DNA of 61,154 nt, taken from positions 1 through 61,154 of the forward strand of contig JAOPJZ010000020.1 in NCBI GenBank assembly GCA_025517525.1, given 5' to 3'. The DNA comes from Natronosalvus hydrolyticus. Its GTDB lineage: Archaea > Halobacteriota > Halobacteria > Halobacteriales > Natrialbaceae. Both the position numbers and the translations under genes were made by a program. Positions 1 to 8,664 of this stretch are shown in pieces; position 1 is the first letter of the stretch, and every line of letters starts with the position of its first letter. The notes beneath the pieces were generated by a model. That model did not search any database and was not told the DNA's origin. It worked only from the letters and a program-made list of their open reading frames with translations.

Positions 1-123
1 GTATCGAGCGTCTCGTGGCGTGTCAATGAACGGCGCGTCAGCGGCGTAGCCGTGATGCGCCACACCGTGTTCGTCGTAGCGTCCGTTTTGGTAGGTACAG
101 TCGAGGGTGTCATAGAACCCTTG
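1..123 (-). other. Coding-like stretch running off the window edge
   Basis: On the minus strand, just past the stop codon of the neighbouring transposase fragment, one frame stays open to the window edge and reads a composition that looks like real protein (…GFYDTLDCTYQNGRYDEHG…). It may be part of the gene in which the transposase fragment sits, or another transposase piece. I do not recognise the family, and too little is visible to assign a function. Confidence 0.25.
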
Positions 124-540
124 TCACACCGTGATGATCGTGCTTCCCGGATTGTCTCCTCGTTCGTAGTTGGTGATCGCAATAACGAGACGCAGACACA
201 ACGACAGGAACACCTGTGCTCGTGCATGGACGCGGCCTCGGGCGCGGACGTGCCCGAGGCCGCAGTTCTTGACCGCGTCGTTAGTTCGTTCGACGCCTGT
301 CCGGCGGTTGTACGTCTCATCTAACGTCGATTGCTTCAGCTTTACGTCCGTGCTGTGTTCTTTGATCCGGTCTTCTACCCTGTACTCGATATCCAGTGGA
401 TCGTCGGTGTTTCGTGCGTTGTACGGGGCGATTGGCACGACTCCTGCGGCCAGCAGGTAGTCGTGCCAATCGAGTGTGTCATAGGCGCTGTCTCCAAGCA
501 TCCAGACCGGTGTTTCGACGGCGAGCGCGTCACCGAGTGA
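124..540 (-). pseudogene. DDE transposase, C-terminal fragment (IS4/IS5 group)
   Basis: The frame is open from about 540 down to the TGA at 124-126 and gives about 138 residues matching the C-terminal half of a haloarchaeal DDE transposase. MLGDSAYD carries the second catalytic aspartate, and YNRRTGVERTNDAVK carries the glutamate region. The frame is still open upstream of the first Met (…LAVETPVW then MLGDSAYD), so the gene originally extended to higher coordinates. It is cut at about 540, where the stop of an IS630-type transposase begins. The N-terminal half is missing, so this is a dead remnant truncated by a later insertion. The exact IS family is uncertain. Confidence 0.75.
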
Positions 541-1030
541 TCAGCGCAACTTCTGAACATCTGGGAGGAATGTCTCGATCCAGTCATTAGCAAAGCTCAG
601 CCGATGGCTCAACCGGAGAAATGTCTCGGTGAGAAACGTTCTGAACTGATCTCGGTCCGCAAAGATCTCTGGCGAGATCTCGCGCTTCAAGTCTTTCCAC
701 AGCGGTTCGATGGCGTTCAACGTCGGTGAATACGGCGGGATGAAGACGAACTCGATTCCGAGTTCGTCGGCCCGTTGTTGGGTGAGTTTAGCGTGGTGAG
801 ACCCGTAGTTATCCGCCACGAGCAGAATCCGCCCAACCGGATTCTGCTCGCGGATCTCTTCGAGTGCCTCAACGATCGTCTCTTTGACCAACCGGTCTTT
901 GAAGGTGATTACGCTCTGGCCGGTGAGTGCATAGAAGCCGATCGACCGCCACGGAAACGTTACTAGCGGCTTCTCGATTGTTACTGTCCGGTCAAACGAC
1001 CACATTCGCTGCGAGTTATCGAATGGTTGG
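541..1030 (-). pseudogene. IS630-type transposase, C-terminal half
   Basis: This half holds the second aspartate (LLVADNYGSHHAK) and the third catalytic residue region (PPYSPTLNAIEPLWKDLKREI), typical of the IS630/Tc1-like DDE domain. The ORF's first Met (1005) is not the real start: the frame continues upstream as PQPFDNSQR up to the IS701-type insertion at 1031. The N-terminal half is at 2522-3061. The product cannot be made intact. The stop codon at 541-543 lies exactly at the junction with the neighbouring transposase fragment. Confidence 0.8.
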
Positions 1031-1034
1031 GGCC
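1031..1034. repeat. Target-site duplication GGCC, left copy
   Basis: GGCC occurs immediately outside the left terminal repeat here and again immediately outside the right one at 2513-2516. Deleting one copy plus the element restores a continuous IS630 reading of the DEAWPQP region. Because GGCC is its own reverse complement, it could instead be counted as the outer end of the terminal repeats. A 4-bp duplication is what the IS701 family normally makes. Confidence 0.7.
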
Positions 1035-2512
1035 CTGTACTTCTGCGGTTGAGCGGCGTTGCTATTCTTCTGGATGACCTCTAAGAATACATGAGCAGTA
1101 TTTCGTACAGAACACATACTCCGAAAACCGCGATCCGACGATTCCTTTCACCCCTTCGGGACGCGTTCACGACGCGTCCCGATGGGTCAACATGGTCACG
1201 AGCAGCGAATACGTGGAACGTTGCTCCAGTATATGTTGAAGGCCTGATCCGCCCGGGATCTCACAAAACACTCCGCGGTATCGGTAAACGACTCGCAATT
1301 AACGAACACAGAGTTCGCCGCTTCATTAGCGAAAGCCCGTGGGAACACGACGCAGTTCAAATGCACCTCAACCACCACCTTCCAGAGACGATCGCATCGC
1401 CAGAGGCGATGCTGATCGTCGATGATGTCGACATACTCAAAGACGGGCATGACAGTGTTGGTGTGAGTCCACAATACGCTGGATCAATCAACCGAATCTC
1501 GTCCTGCCAAGTCGGCGTCGACTGTGTCGTTGCAGTTCCAGATGAGACGTACAACGCCGATCAACTCATTTGGCCGCTTGGTTGTGAACTCTACCTCCCG
1601 CAGAAATGGATCGAAGCTGAAGAATTCAAAGAACGCCGAAGCCAATGTGCCATTCCTGAGGACATCTCATTCCGTACAAAGCAACAGATAGCACTTGAGT
1701 TGCTTGCGCGTGCGCGAAAAGCGTCAGTCCCCCACGCTTGCGTGGGGGCCGACGCGGGATATAGCGACGTTCGATCGTTTCGGGCTCAACTCCGGGAGTG
1801 GAACGAACCGTATATTCTTGGAGTCGGTTCCAAAGAGCTACGAGTAATCCCTGAATCAACGCCGATAGAATCACCGGACCGGTGGTCGGGCCGTGGCCGA
1901 CCACCAACCGAACCCCGGTTTCCGGAAGGTGTGAAACCACAATCTCCGGTGGAAATCGCTGCTGACCTCGACGATGAAGACTGGACAGTAATAACGTGGG
2001 CAGAGGGAACGAAAGAACCGCTCTCAGGGCGGTTCTTTCGTACCCGCGTTCGGATCGTTACACAGGTCCACAAGCGTCGCGTATCAGATGAGACAGGCTG
2101 GCTACTGATTGAAGACGCAGAAGATAAATTGCGATCATGGCTCTGCTGGGGTCTTGACGAGTGGGAACTAGAGGAACTAGTGAGATATGCCCACCTTCGG
2201 TGGGCAATCGAAGAATTCCATAGAGGTGCCAAACAGGTGCTTGGGTTAGATCAGTTCGAAGGTCGGACGTGGAAAGGATGGCATCATCATGTGACAATCG
2301 TGCTCCTTACGTACGCGTTCATTGCGACCGACCGAGCCGCGCAGGGCGCGGCCGGTCGGCCTCCACCATTTTCTGCTGTTGCTAGAGCTCTCGTTTACGA
2401 AATGGCGACACAAATGGCGGAAGCCGAAGGGCTGGATCGACGGAAAGCGAAGGACGTTGCCGACGTGATGGTGAAGGGGTTGACTGACTGGTGATCAACC
2501 GCAGAAGTACAG
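1035..2512 (+). mobile_element. Intact IS701-type insertion sequence
   Basis: This 1478-bp element has perfect 18-bp terminal inverted repeats: CTGTACTTCTGCGGTTGA at 1035-1052 and its reverse complement at 2495-2512. It carries one full-length transposase gene and is flanked by GGCC duplications. It is inserted in the IS630-type transposase gene near the first catalytic region. Perfect ends, an intact ORF and a clean duplication suggest a fairly recent insertion of an element that could still be active. Confidence 0.9.
1091..2494 (+). CDS. IS701-family transposase
   Basis: This 467-residue DDE transposase catalyses cut-and-paste movement of the surrounding element. Visible family marks are the first aspartates in LIVDDVDILKDGHDSVGVSPQY, followed by the CQVGVD block; the second aspartate in CVGADAGYSD; and the glutamate in RWAIEEFHRGAKQVLGLDQFEGR, followed by GWHHHVTIVLLTYAF. 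These correspond to the conserved IS701 blocks. Length is normal for the family. The ATG at 1091 is about 56 bp inside the left end, and the stop at 2492-2494 touches the right inverted repeat, so the gene fills the element. It appears complete. Confidence 0.9.
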   Translation: MSSISYRTHTPKTAIRRFLSPLRDAFTTRPDGSTWSRAANTWNVAPVYVEGLIRPGSHKTLRGIGKRLAINEHRVRRFISESPWEHDAVQMHLNHHLPETIASPEAMLIVDDVDILKDGHDSVGVSPQYAGSINRISSCQVGVDCVVAVPDETYNADQLIWPLGCELYLPQKWIEAEEFKERRSQCAIPEDISFRTKQQIALELLARARKASVPHACVGADAGYSDVRSFRAQLREWNEPYILGVGSKELRVIPESTPIESPDRWSGRGRPPTEPRFPEGVKPQSPVEIAADLDDEDWTVITWAEGTKEPLSGRFFRTRVRIVTQVHKRRVSDETGWLLIEDAEDKLRSWLCWGLDEWELEELVRYAHLRWAIEEFHRGAKQVLGLDQFEGRTWKGWHHHVTIVLLTYAFIATDRAAQGAAGRPPPFSAVARALVYEMATQMAEAEGLDRRKAKDVADVMVKGLTDW

Positions 2513-2516
2513 GGCC
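2513..2516. repeat. Target-site duplication GGCC, right copy
   Basis: This is the right partner of the GGCC at 1031-1034, immediately outside the right inverted repeat of the IS701-type element. Confidence 0.7.
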
Positions 2517-3061
2517 ACGCTTCATCGAAAGAATCCGAGCACGACTGGCTCGTCTTCCACCTCTTCTTTGTGGGTGCCCTCGCCGAGCGCCTGGCCAAGG
2601 CGATCGGCGAGAATCTCGTCTGCGTCGTCGGGACGTCGTGGATCCATCGGACGTGGTTTGGCGTAGTTCATCCCTGCCTCTCGGAGTTTCCGGCTTAGAT
2701 GAGCTGGATGGTACGTGACGTTGTATCGGTCTTCGATAAGCGCGTGAATCTGCTTGGGCGTCCATGGCTGGTCCTCTTCAAAAATCTCACAGAGTTCCTC
2801 CCACTGCTGTGGGGTGAGCTTCGGCGGCCGTCCGCCGCCGAAGCGTGGGCAGAGCCCCTCTACGCTACCATCATTCCACGCCAGTGCCCACCGACGCGTC
2901 GTGGATCGAGAGATCCCGACGCGTCGGCCTGCTTGCTCGCGCGTATCACCTTGATAGAGGTTCTTGATGAAACACAGCCGCCGGACGAGACGGGCCTCGT
3001 CCGCCTCCTGTGCCTCTTCAATCGCTTGATCGAGCCCCTTTTCGGACAGATGCCGCACCAA
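2517..3061 (-). pseudogene. IS630-type transposase, N-terminal half with frameshift
   Basis: About 178 residues are readable from a TTG at 3061. They contain two helix-turn-helix segments (REQAGRRVGISRSTTRRWALAW and TPKQIHALIEDRYNVTYHPAHLSRKL), as in IS630 transposases. At the end the frame reads VVLGFFR then stop, where the family has FFDEAW. The bases TTCTTTCGATGAAGCG contain one extra base relative to TTC-TTT-GAT-GAA-GCG, so a +1 frameshift sits directly before the DE motif (inference from the family motif). The gene is therefore broken twice, by this frameshift and by the IS701-type insertion. A start upstream of 3061 is possible because the frame stays open. Confidence 0.75.
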
Positions 3062-3065
3062 TAAT

Positions 3066-4493
3066 CGGTAGTTCCCATCGTCCTTGATCGCTAACCCGAT
3101 TTTTGGAGGAAAACAACCGCATTAAAAACGATCACTTCGGCGGATCAGACAAAGACAGTGGTCTCACGCCAGTGAGAGCGTTGTCACCGAGAGAAGATCT
3201 GTAGCTACCGCTCATCCACAAGGCGATCAGCTGGACGCGGGCCGTTTCAGCCCGCGTCCAGCTGGCTGTAGGTCGCTGGAATGCCGACGCAGTTGGTCGG
3301 TGCTTCCCACGTCCGGCTCAACGTGATGTCGAGAGCGTGATCGATCCACTCCCGGAATACCTCGAAGCGGAACCAGACAGGGAGTGCTCGCCCGCCGCGC
3401 CGCGGCGTGGCGAGCACGCCCCAGCGGACGATCACCCACAGGTTTCGTAACAGAAAGCTCACGAGAACGAACAGCAATCGAACAGCCGGATCGGTTGTGC
3501 TTGTACGCGCACGTGCTTCGCGCATCGTCCGGAAGGCTGTCTCGATGGCAGAGCGTTTCTGGTAGAGGGCTTCGACTTCTTTCGGCGTGCGATCGGTCAG
3601 ATCGCACGCCACGTACGCCCGAACGAGCAAGCCGTGTTTGCCCCGGTTGCCCTGTTGATAGGAGACACACACCGCGAGCGGGAAGCGCAGTTCCCGCTCG
3701 CTTCCCTCGTACATCACGTACTCCGTCCAGTAGGACACTGTTGTCTCCAGTTTCCCGGCCATCTGCTTTCCACGGCGGATGATCGGGAGAGCGACTGGGG
3801 CTACTGCATCCAGTCGCTTGACCGTCTCTCCTGCGTAGAGCCCGCGGTCAGCGAGGAGTCCAGCTACCTCGAATGGAAGAGCTGCGACGTGGTCGAGCAG
3901 TCGCTCGACCGCGTCGCTCTTTGGTTCGTCACCACGGACTGGTGTGACCGCGACGACGAGCGGCTTGGCTCGACAGAGGACGAATCCAGCGAGGTAGCGA
4001 TGGCACTGAGAGGTGCCATCGCGTGGTTTCGTGTGACAGAGTTCGCCAGCAGCAGCGTGTGGACAGCCGTGGTAGTGGATGTCGACGAAGTCGAGGCAGA
4101 TGATCCTCGGGCCGGGGCCGAGGATCATCGCCGCCTGCTGAGCGAAGAGATCGTTGACGATAGCTTCGAGTTCCTCAGGCGGGACGGTGTGAAGCTGAGC
4201 GAGCGTGTAGTCGTCAGAATAGGTTTCACGAGTGGTGTCGGTGACGGCTTTGATGGACTTCTGATCGACAGCGGCTTGCAAGAGTGTGCGACGGATAATC
4301 CCGGAGTCGAAGGCTGTCGCTTCGACTCCGGGGATCGGTATCTCTGCGAGGAGACCCTCCGCTAGAGTTTCAAGGTCAGAAGCCGTAAGGACAGTGTCTG
4401 GATGGTAGAGGCAATTCACACACCCATCCAGACGCTTTCTGAGAATCTAACCCTATCAGTTGTGACTATCCGTTGACCCCATGGGAACTACCG
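3066..4493 (-). mobile_element. ISH3-type insertion sequence (ends tentative)
   Basis: A full-length ISH3-type transposase gene is bracketed by a perfect 13-bp inverted repeat, CGGTAGTTCCCAT at 3066-3078 and ATGGGAACTACCG at 4481-4493. The resulting length of 1428 bp is plausible for the family. The flanking pentamers (ATAAT at 3061-3065 and ACTAT at 4494-4498) differ by one base, so no exact target duplication is seen. One neighbour is the IS630-type gene start and the other an IS4-type remnant, so adjacent deletions may have removed the original flanks. Confidence 0.6.
3247..4419 (-). CDS. ISH3-family transposase
   Basis: This 390-residue transposase reads from a GTG at 4419. The three acidic regions of the family are visible: LDFVDIHYHG (about residue 110), LLADRGLYAG (about 192) and YQKRSAIETAFRTMREARA (about 290), followed by hydrophobic LLFVLVSFLLRNLWVIV. 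Length matches the usual size of about 390 residues. No stop or frameshift is seen, so the gene looks functional. It lies between the split IS630-type element and an IS4-type remnant. Confidence 0.88.
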   Translation of the reverse strand: MNCLYHPDTVLTASDLETLAEGLLAEIPIPGVEATAFDSGIIRRTLLQAAVDQKSIKAVTDTTRETYSDDYTLAQLHTVPPEELEAIVNDLFAQQAAMILGPGPRIICLDFVDIHYHGCPHAAAGELCHTKPRDGTSQCHRYLAGFVLCRAKPLVVAVTPVRGDEPKSDAVERLLDHVAALPFEVAGLLADRGLYAGETVKRLDAVAPVALPIIRRGKQMAGKLETTVSYWTEYVMYEGSERELRFPLAVCVSYQQGNRGKHGLLVRAYVACDLTDRTPKEVEALYQKRSAIETAFRTMREARARTSTTDPAVRLLFVLVSFLLRNLWVIVRWGVLATPRRGGRALPVWFRFEVFREWIDHALDITLSRTWEAPTNCVGIPATYSQLDAG

Positions 4494-5027
4494 ACTATGG
4501 GACACCTATCTCTTTGATACGAGCTACTGTTCCCAGGAGTTCGTCACACACCTCGAAACCTACCATATCTGGACGCAGAAACGCGATGTAATCCGTTTTG
4601 GTGAGATAAAACTCTTGATCACGAAGAAAGAATCCAGCAACGAGGATGAAGAACTGAGCGTGAAGTACTTCGTCTCGAACAAGATCGATGCGCCAGCGAG
4701 CCATCTCATCGAGGTACGCGATGAGATAGCTCGTGGAGACGTTCTTCAGGGACACCAAGCAGAATCTTGGTTTTGGAGACTGCGAGCTCCGGCACGCCGC
4801 AGGTGCTAGTCGCCACTGGACCTGCTGATGCTGGCCTACAGCCTCCTCAAGCTCGGTGCTGCAACACAGCGCCCTTGGAATAATCCTCGAACGAGCAACC
4901 TCGCTGCGCGACGATATCAAGCGATTTCCGCGAAAGCGTTCAAAGTCTCTTGTCTTGGGCACTCAACAGCCCCATCCGTAGTACCGACGAGCTGATGACC
5001 AGATCGAAGGGATGTTCGACTAATCGA
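4494..5027 (+). pseudogene. IS4-type transposase remnant, several frameshifts
   Basis: Reading the plus strand across frames recovers the C-terminal half of an IS4-type transposase. YLFDTSYCSQEFVTHLE opens it, KYFVSNKIDAPASHLI is near 4657-4710, then after a frame change YAMR-stop-LVETFFRDTKQNLGFGDCELR, then LLMLAYSLLKLGAA, then ILERATSLRDDIKR, ending DQIEGMFD-stop at about 5020. The central block keeps the IS4 signature Y-(2)-R-(3)-E-(6)-K, with a TGG to TAG change between R and L. At least three frameshifts and one nonsense codon make it dead. Its 5' half is missing at the ISH3-type element. A 155-codon minus-strand ORF over the same bases is only a shadow. Confidence 0.8.
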
Positions 5028-5068
5028 CTAACGTGCAAAGTAAAGTAACTAGATACTGTCCGCAATTC

Positions 5069-6259
5069 TTATATTCTCTCTTTATGGATCTTTGCAATCT
5101 TCTTTGCATGCTCCTCCCAAGTCCATCCCTTCAAAATAAGTCGTTCAAGACCGTTTTGTCCAAAACATTTCAACTGATCTGGTTTAGAAAGTAGTGATAT
5201 TAGTTCCTGATATAAGTCAGATGGATTTCCTGGTTCGATTAGTTTCCCCGTTTCTCCATTAACTACTTGCTCAATAATCCCATCAATATTCGTTGCAAGC
5301 ACTGGAGTTTCACTTGCCATTGCTTCATAAATTACATTTGGTCGTCCTTCTGAATAGCTGGGCAGCCATACTAAGTCGGCAGCAACATAGATTCGTCGGA
5401 GAGCGAGTGGACGGACCTGCCATAGGATTTTAGACTCTCTCCCTATGTTTGCCTCAATCAGTGTTTCATGAAGTTTTAACCGAAGGTTTCCCGACTGTCC
5501 TACAAATATAAAATGAGTGTCTGGGAAATCACCATTATTAATAACTTGTATGATATCGTTTATCCCTTTTTCACCAATTATGTTCCCTACATATAATACG
5601 AGATTATCCTCTGGGGGAATATTGAGTTCACGACGAATTAATTCCCTATTGCTTGTTGGATAAAGATCCGGATTCTCTCCGTTAGCGACTACATATACTT
5701 TCTCCGGATTCTCAACAATCTGCTTTGCTCTTTCGGCGAGAGCATCACTAACACAAATAATCCCCTCTGCAAATTCAAGTGTTTCACTAACCATAGCTTG
5801 TCTTCGGTTGGAAAGTTCTGGAAACCCATTTAGGGTACCACCCCTTCCCATGACAAATAGTGGGAGTTCATGCTGATCACAGTACGGAATCATCCCGTAT
5901 CCATCAAGAAAAATGTGACCTGCATGAACGACATCTGGCACATCAAATTGTGACTCTACATATTCACAGACAGTTTGTCGAAACGAGTGAGGTGTTAGTG
6001 TGGAAAGGGCGACATTCTTAGGAAAAAAATAGAGGAATCGAGGATGGTGAACAGTATACTGTCCCCAATCTTGGTGCTTGGGAATTTTCCGATATTCTGA
6101 GTAAGGACCAATTGGCGGGGCATAGGGTCGAGGTGAGACGACATTAAGATTCACGTTGCATACTGAACAAAGGTTGTGAAGGGATTTATTGTTATATATG
6201 GCTCTAACAGGACGGATCACGTCTGGGTGCGAACGTGCTGATACTACAGCATCGTACAT
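5069..6259 (-). CDS. Glycosyltransferase, GT4 family
   Basis: This 396-residue GT-B glycosyltransferase should transfer a sugar from a nucleotide donor onto a growing glycan at the cytoplasmic face. The N-terminal domain has the acceptor-side P-rich segment VSPRPYAPPIGPYSEYRK and a histidine region VVHAGHIFLDGYG. The C-terminal domain has LVLYVGNIIGEKGI, the start of the donor-binding fold, and SEGRPNVIYEAMASETPVLA, the E-x7-E block of GT4 enzymes. The gene is much more A+T-rich than the island to its right and runs divergently from the AglQ-like gene, with 163 bp between the two starts. Donor and acceptor cannot be inferred. No frameshift is seen. Confidence 0.88.
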   Translation of the reverse strand: MYDAVVSARSHPDVIRPVRAIYNNKSLHNLCSVCNVNLNVVSPRPYAPPIGPYSEYRKIPKHQDWGQYTVHHPRFLYFFPKNVALSTLTPHSFRQTVCEYVESQFDVPDVVHAGHIFLDGYGMIPYCDQHELPLFVMGRGGTLNGFPELSNRRQAMVSETLEFAEGIICVSDALAERAKQIVENPEKVYVVANGENPDLYPTSNRELIRRELNIPPEDNLVLYVGNIIGEKGINDIIQVINNGDFPDTHFIFVGQSGNLRLKLHETLIEANIGRESKILWQVRPLALRRIYVAADLVWLPSYSEGRPNVIYEAMASETPVLATNIDGIIEQVVNGETGKLIEPGNPSDLYQELISLLSKPDQLKCFGQNGLERLILKGWTWEEHAKKIAKIHKERI

Positions 6260-6422
6260 CTTGATATTTGCAGTGTGCGTTCGAAGGTAAAGACTTTGTC
6301 TTTTCAGTGATTTGCTTTGAGCGACTAACGATATATGACAAATCTATGTTTCATGATGGATATGAAACCTCCCGTCCAGATTCATCTGTGGACTAACATA
6401 AGGAAATCTGATATTGAAAAAT

Positions 6423-7631
6423 ATGGTTAAACTCAATGAAATACTTTTGCAAGTAGTAGAGTACGGTTTAGAAAGACAAAAAGAAAACGGTTCGATGCCT
6501 GCAGGTCATAATGGTCCCTATAGTGACCCCGAAACTCCAGTTCGAAATACTTCTCACTGGCTCATTATTTTCCTGAACGCCTATGAACAAAATGGTGATG
6601 TTCGTTTTCGAAATGCTGCAGAACGCGCTATTGAATACCTACAAAGCGAGGAGGCTCGCCCCAATTGTGCTACGTTCTATCACCGCAATTCCTGCGGGAA
6701 GGATCGCTGTAATGGTGTTGTTGGCCAAGCCTGGACGATCGAAGCCTTAACAGTCGCTGGACAACTACTCAATCAACAAAAACTGATTAGCATAGCGAAA
6801 GATGTCTTTCTCCTCCACCCCTTTAACGAATCGGTAGGTTATTGGAAAAAAGTCGATATTGATGGCGATATTCTTGGGATCGACCTTACGTTCAATCATC
6901 AACTATGGTTTGCTGCGGCTGGCGGGCTCCTTGTGAGACACGGAACAACATCGGAAGAAATCGAAAAACAAGTTCTCACCTTTCTTGATCATCTTGAACG
7001 AAATATCTCAATAAGGTCATCTGGTCTGATATATCACAGATCAGTACCCAACTTTGGATTCGAAACAGTCGCCACTCTAGCAAGAGACGATTTGAAACTA
7101 TTTATTCTATCAACATTGGAGTGGACAAATCTCACTGAAAGTCGTGTTCTTAGTGCGTTCTTAAATAGTCGGTTTGCTCCCGTTCGACGAGCTCCACTCT
7201 CCGGTGAAGAACACATTAATAAGTCCATTGGATACCATTCGTTCAATCTCTATGCTCTTGCACTCCTCTACCAAAGCTTCCCTGACCACAAGTTCTGGTC
7301 GACGAATACTTTTGAGGCCATTCTTTCCTATGCCGATAGCCAAATGTATATTGTGGGACTCCACGACAACAAGTTCGGATACGCTTATAATCCCCCAGGA
7401 TTCGAGATTCCATTTGCACTTCAAACTTTCCGCGGGAATGAAACCCACAATCAGCAAAAAGACTGGCTCACCAGGCAACTAGAGCTAACTTACAACCCTG
7501 AGACGAAGCGACTTGACCGTAACAATATAGACCCGGAAACATTGACAGCACGACTATACGAGGCAACCCGCCTGCAGAACTTAGAGTTCCCGCTTGAGGT
7601 TACCGAGCCATCTCCTGAATCGTCTTCGTAA
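6423..7631 (+). CDS. aglQ: AglQ-like glycan-processing protein
   Basis: This protein of about 402 residues begins MVKLNEILLQVVEYGLERQ (ATG at 6423; a TTG at 6414 is also in frame). It reads as a helical-barrel protein: repeated hydrophobic helices with TPVRNTSHWLIIFLNAYE, a Cys pair in GKDRCNGVVGQAWTIEAL, and DLTFNHQLWFAAAGGLL. This pattern resembles the proteins named AglQ in haloarchaeal N-glycosylation clusters, which are thought to process the lipid-linked glycan. The assignment is from memory of the family. A different alpha/alpha-barrel glycosidase or lyase is possible. The gene is A+T-rich like its GT4 neighbour, and its last 32 bp overlap the end of the convergent DUF354 gene. Confidence 0.6.
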   Translation: MVKLNEILLQVVEYGLERQKENGSMPAGHNGPYSDPETPVRNTSHWLIIFLNAYEQNGDVRFRNAAERAIEYLQSEEARPNCATFYHRNSCGKDRCNGVVGQAWTIEALTVAGQLLNQQKLISIAKDVFLLHPFNESVGYWKKVDIDGDILGIDLTFNHQLWFAAAGGLLVRHGTTSEEIEKQVLTFLDHLERNISIRSSGLIYHRSVPNFGFETVATLARDDLKLFILSTLEWTNLTESRVLSAFLNSRFAPVRRAPLSGEEHINKSIGYHSFNLYALALLYQSFPDHKFWSTNTFEAILSYADSQMYIVGLHDNKFGYAYNPPGFEIPFALQTFRGNETHNQQKDWLTRQLELTYNPETKRLDRNNIDPETLTARLYEATRLQNLEFPLEVTEPSPESSS

Positions 7632-8664
7632 TGAAGTTCGTCGTGTCCATCTTGTCGTCGAGCATTGCCTCGCGCCGCCGTTTCCATTTATTAGGTTCGT
7701 CCGACTTGAGAATCTTTAATGCTTGCATGAGACCTGCTTCGTGCCGATACTGTCCAGAGTAGTTGAAGACAAGCCCATACTTCTCCTCAAGTTCATCAGT
7801 GTATCCGCGCCGACTTGAGGAAACAAACACTGCTGGCGTACCGAGTACTGCACTTTCTGTTGCCATGGTTGCACTTTCACCTATATATAAATCGGCAAAT
7901 GCCATCAGGTCGTGAATTCGATGGGGCGAGATCGACACTTGCCGATCCTCTATCGCATCCGGAAGATCCGCTTCGGAAGTGATACACACTGTTGCACCTG
8001 TCTTTTCAAGTGACTCGACAACACTAACGACGTCTTCGAAACCACTGTCCCCGATGTCGTGTGCAGCATCCCAGGAGATGAGTCGGAGGATTACGAGCGA
8101 CTCTTCCCGATTCGCGTCGATTTCGTCGAGTATCGACTCGTCTGGGTCAAACCGGTTCGGATGGAGGTACGCGAGTTCGTGGTAGCCGGGGTAACGCAAT
8201 TGTTTCTCACCGATATATCCCTGGTAACATTCGGGAATACAGATACGGGTCGCAAATGGAAACGCGAGCGTATTCTGTAGTGTTGCGTGCTCCGTATCAG
8301 TGAATATAAGACGCTTTGCTCCAGCAAGAACCCCTGGGCGAGAAATTGCTACACCGCCCATAGCGACCATGACTGACGGACGAATTTGTCTTGCTGCCTT
8401 AGTCAGACGGTATTCGTAGGCCGCTTCGACAAGCCCAAGCTCGAAGAGGGAGGTAGCTTCTCCGGCGAGGACAGTGTGAGAAATCTCGTAATGCTCTAGC
8501 AGGTCAATATTTATGTCTTTCTCTCTTGCAAACACGTAGACCTCGTATCCGTCGGCCGTTAAGTCCGCGATTGCGTTCCGAAACAGGTGGACATGGGCGG
8601 GATGTTGGATGCTGAAGATAATTCGATGTTCCACTGTGTTCCTAGTCAGGTCAAAGAACGTCAT
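7600..8664 (-). CDS. DUF354-family GT-B-like protein, cassette A
   Basis: This 354-residue protein of the DUF354 family is predicted to have a glycosyltransferase/2-epimerase-like GT-B fold. Marks are FSIQHPAHVHLFRNAI near the start, IFTDTEHATLQNTLAFPFA, RYPGYHELAYLHPNRF (about residue 168) and YIGESATMATESAVLGTPAVF (about 280), the donor-site-like block. A clear paralogue closes cassette B at 59786-60814, sharing RYPGYHELAYLHP and the GxSxTMATEAAVLGTPA block. It is the last gene of the minus-strand operon, overlaps the preceding GNAT gene by 14 bp, and overlaps the convergent AglQ-like gene by 32 bp. The biochemical role is not established; a sugar-nucleotide epimerase or transferase in envelope glycan synthesis is likely. 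Confidence 0.82.
   Translation of the reverse strand: MTFFDLTRNTVEHRIIFSIQHPAHVHLFRNAIADLTADGYEVYVFAREKDINIDLLEHYEISHTVLAGEATSLFELGLVEAAYEYRLTKAARQIRPSVMVAMGGVAISRPGVLAGAKRLIFTDTEHATLQNTLAFPFATRICIPECYQGYIGEKQLRYPGYHELAYLHPNRFDPDESILDEIDANREESLVILRLISWDAAHDIGDSGFEDVVSVVESLEKTGATVCITSEADLPDAIEDRQVSISPHRIHDLMAFADLYIGESATMATESAVLGTPAVFVSSSRRGYTDELEEKYGLVFNYSGQYRHEAGLMQALKILKSDEPNKWKRRREAMLDDKMDTTNFITKTIQEMAR

Larger units (their letters stand above)
541..3091 (-). mobile_element. IS630-type element, split by an IS701-type insertion
   Basis: Two halves of one minus-strand IS630-family transposase lie at 2522-3061 (N-terminal helix-turn-helix part) and 541-1030 (C-terminal DDE part), separated by a complete IS701-type element with a GGCC duplication. 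Removing that insert joins the halves at …DEAW|PQPFDNSQRMWSF, the expected region around the DE motif. The outer ends are approximate. I could not define convincing terminal repeats: GCGATCA near 3085-3091 and GTGATCA near 537-543 resemble each other only over a few bases. Confidence 0.7.

Noticed and set aside
3066..4493. Exact 5-bp target duplication for the ISH3-type element
   Set aside because: Flanks ATAAT and ACTAT differ, so no duplication is claimed; the ends themselves are tentative.
4495..4962. Minus-strand ORF of 155 codons as a hypothetical gene
   Set aside because: The plus strand of the same interval encodes recognisable IS4 transposase blocks across frames.
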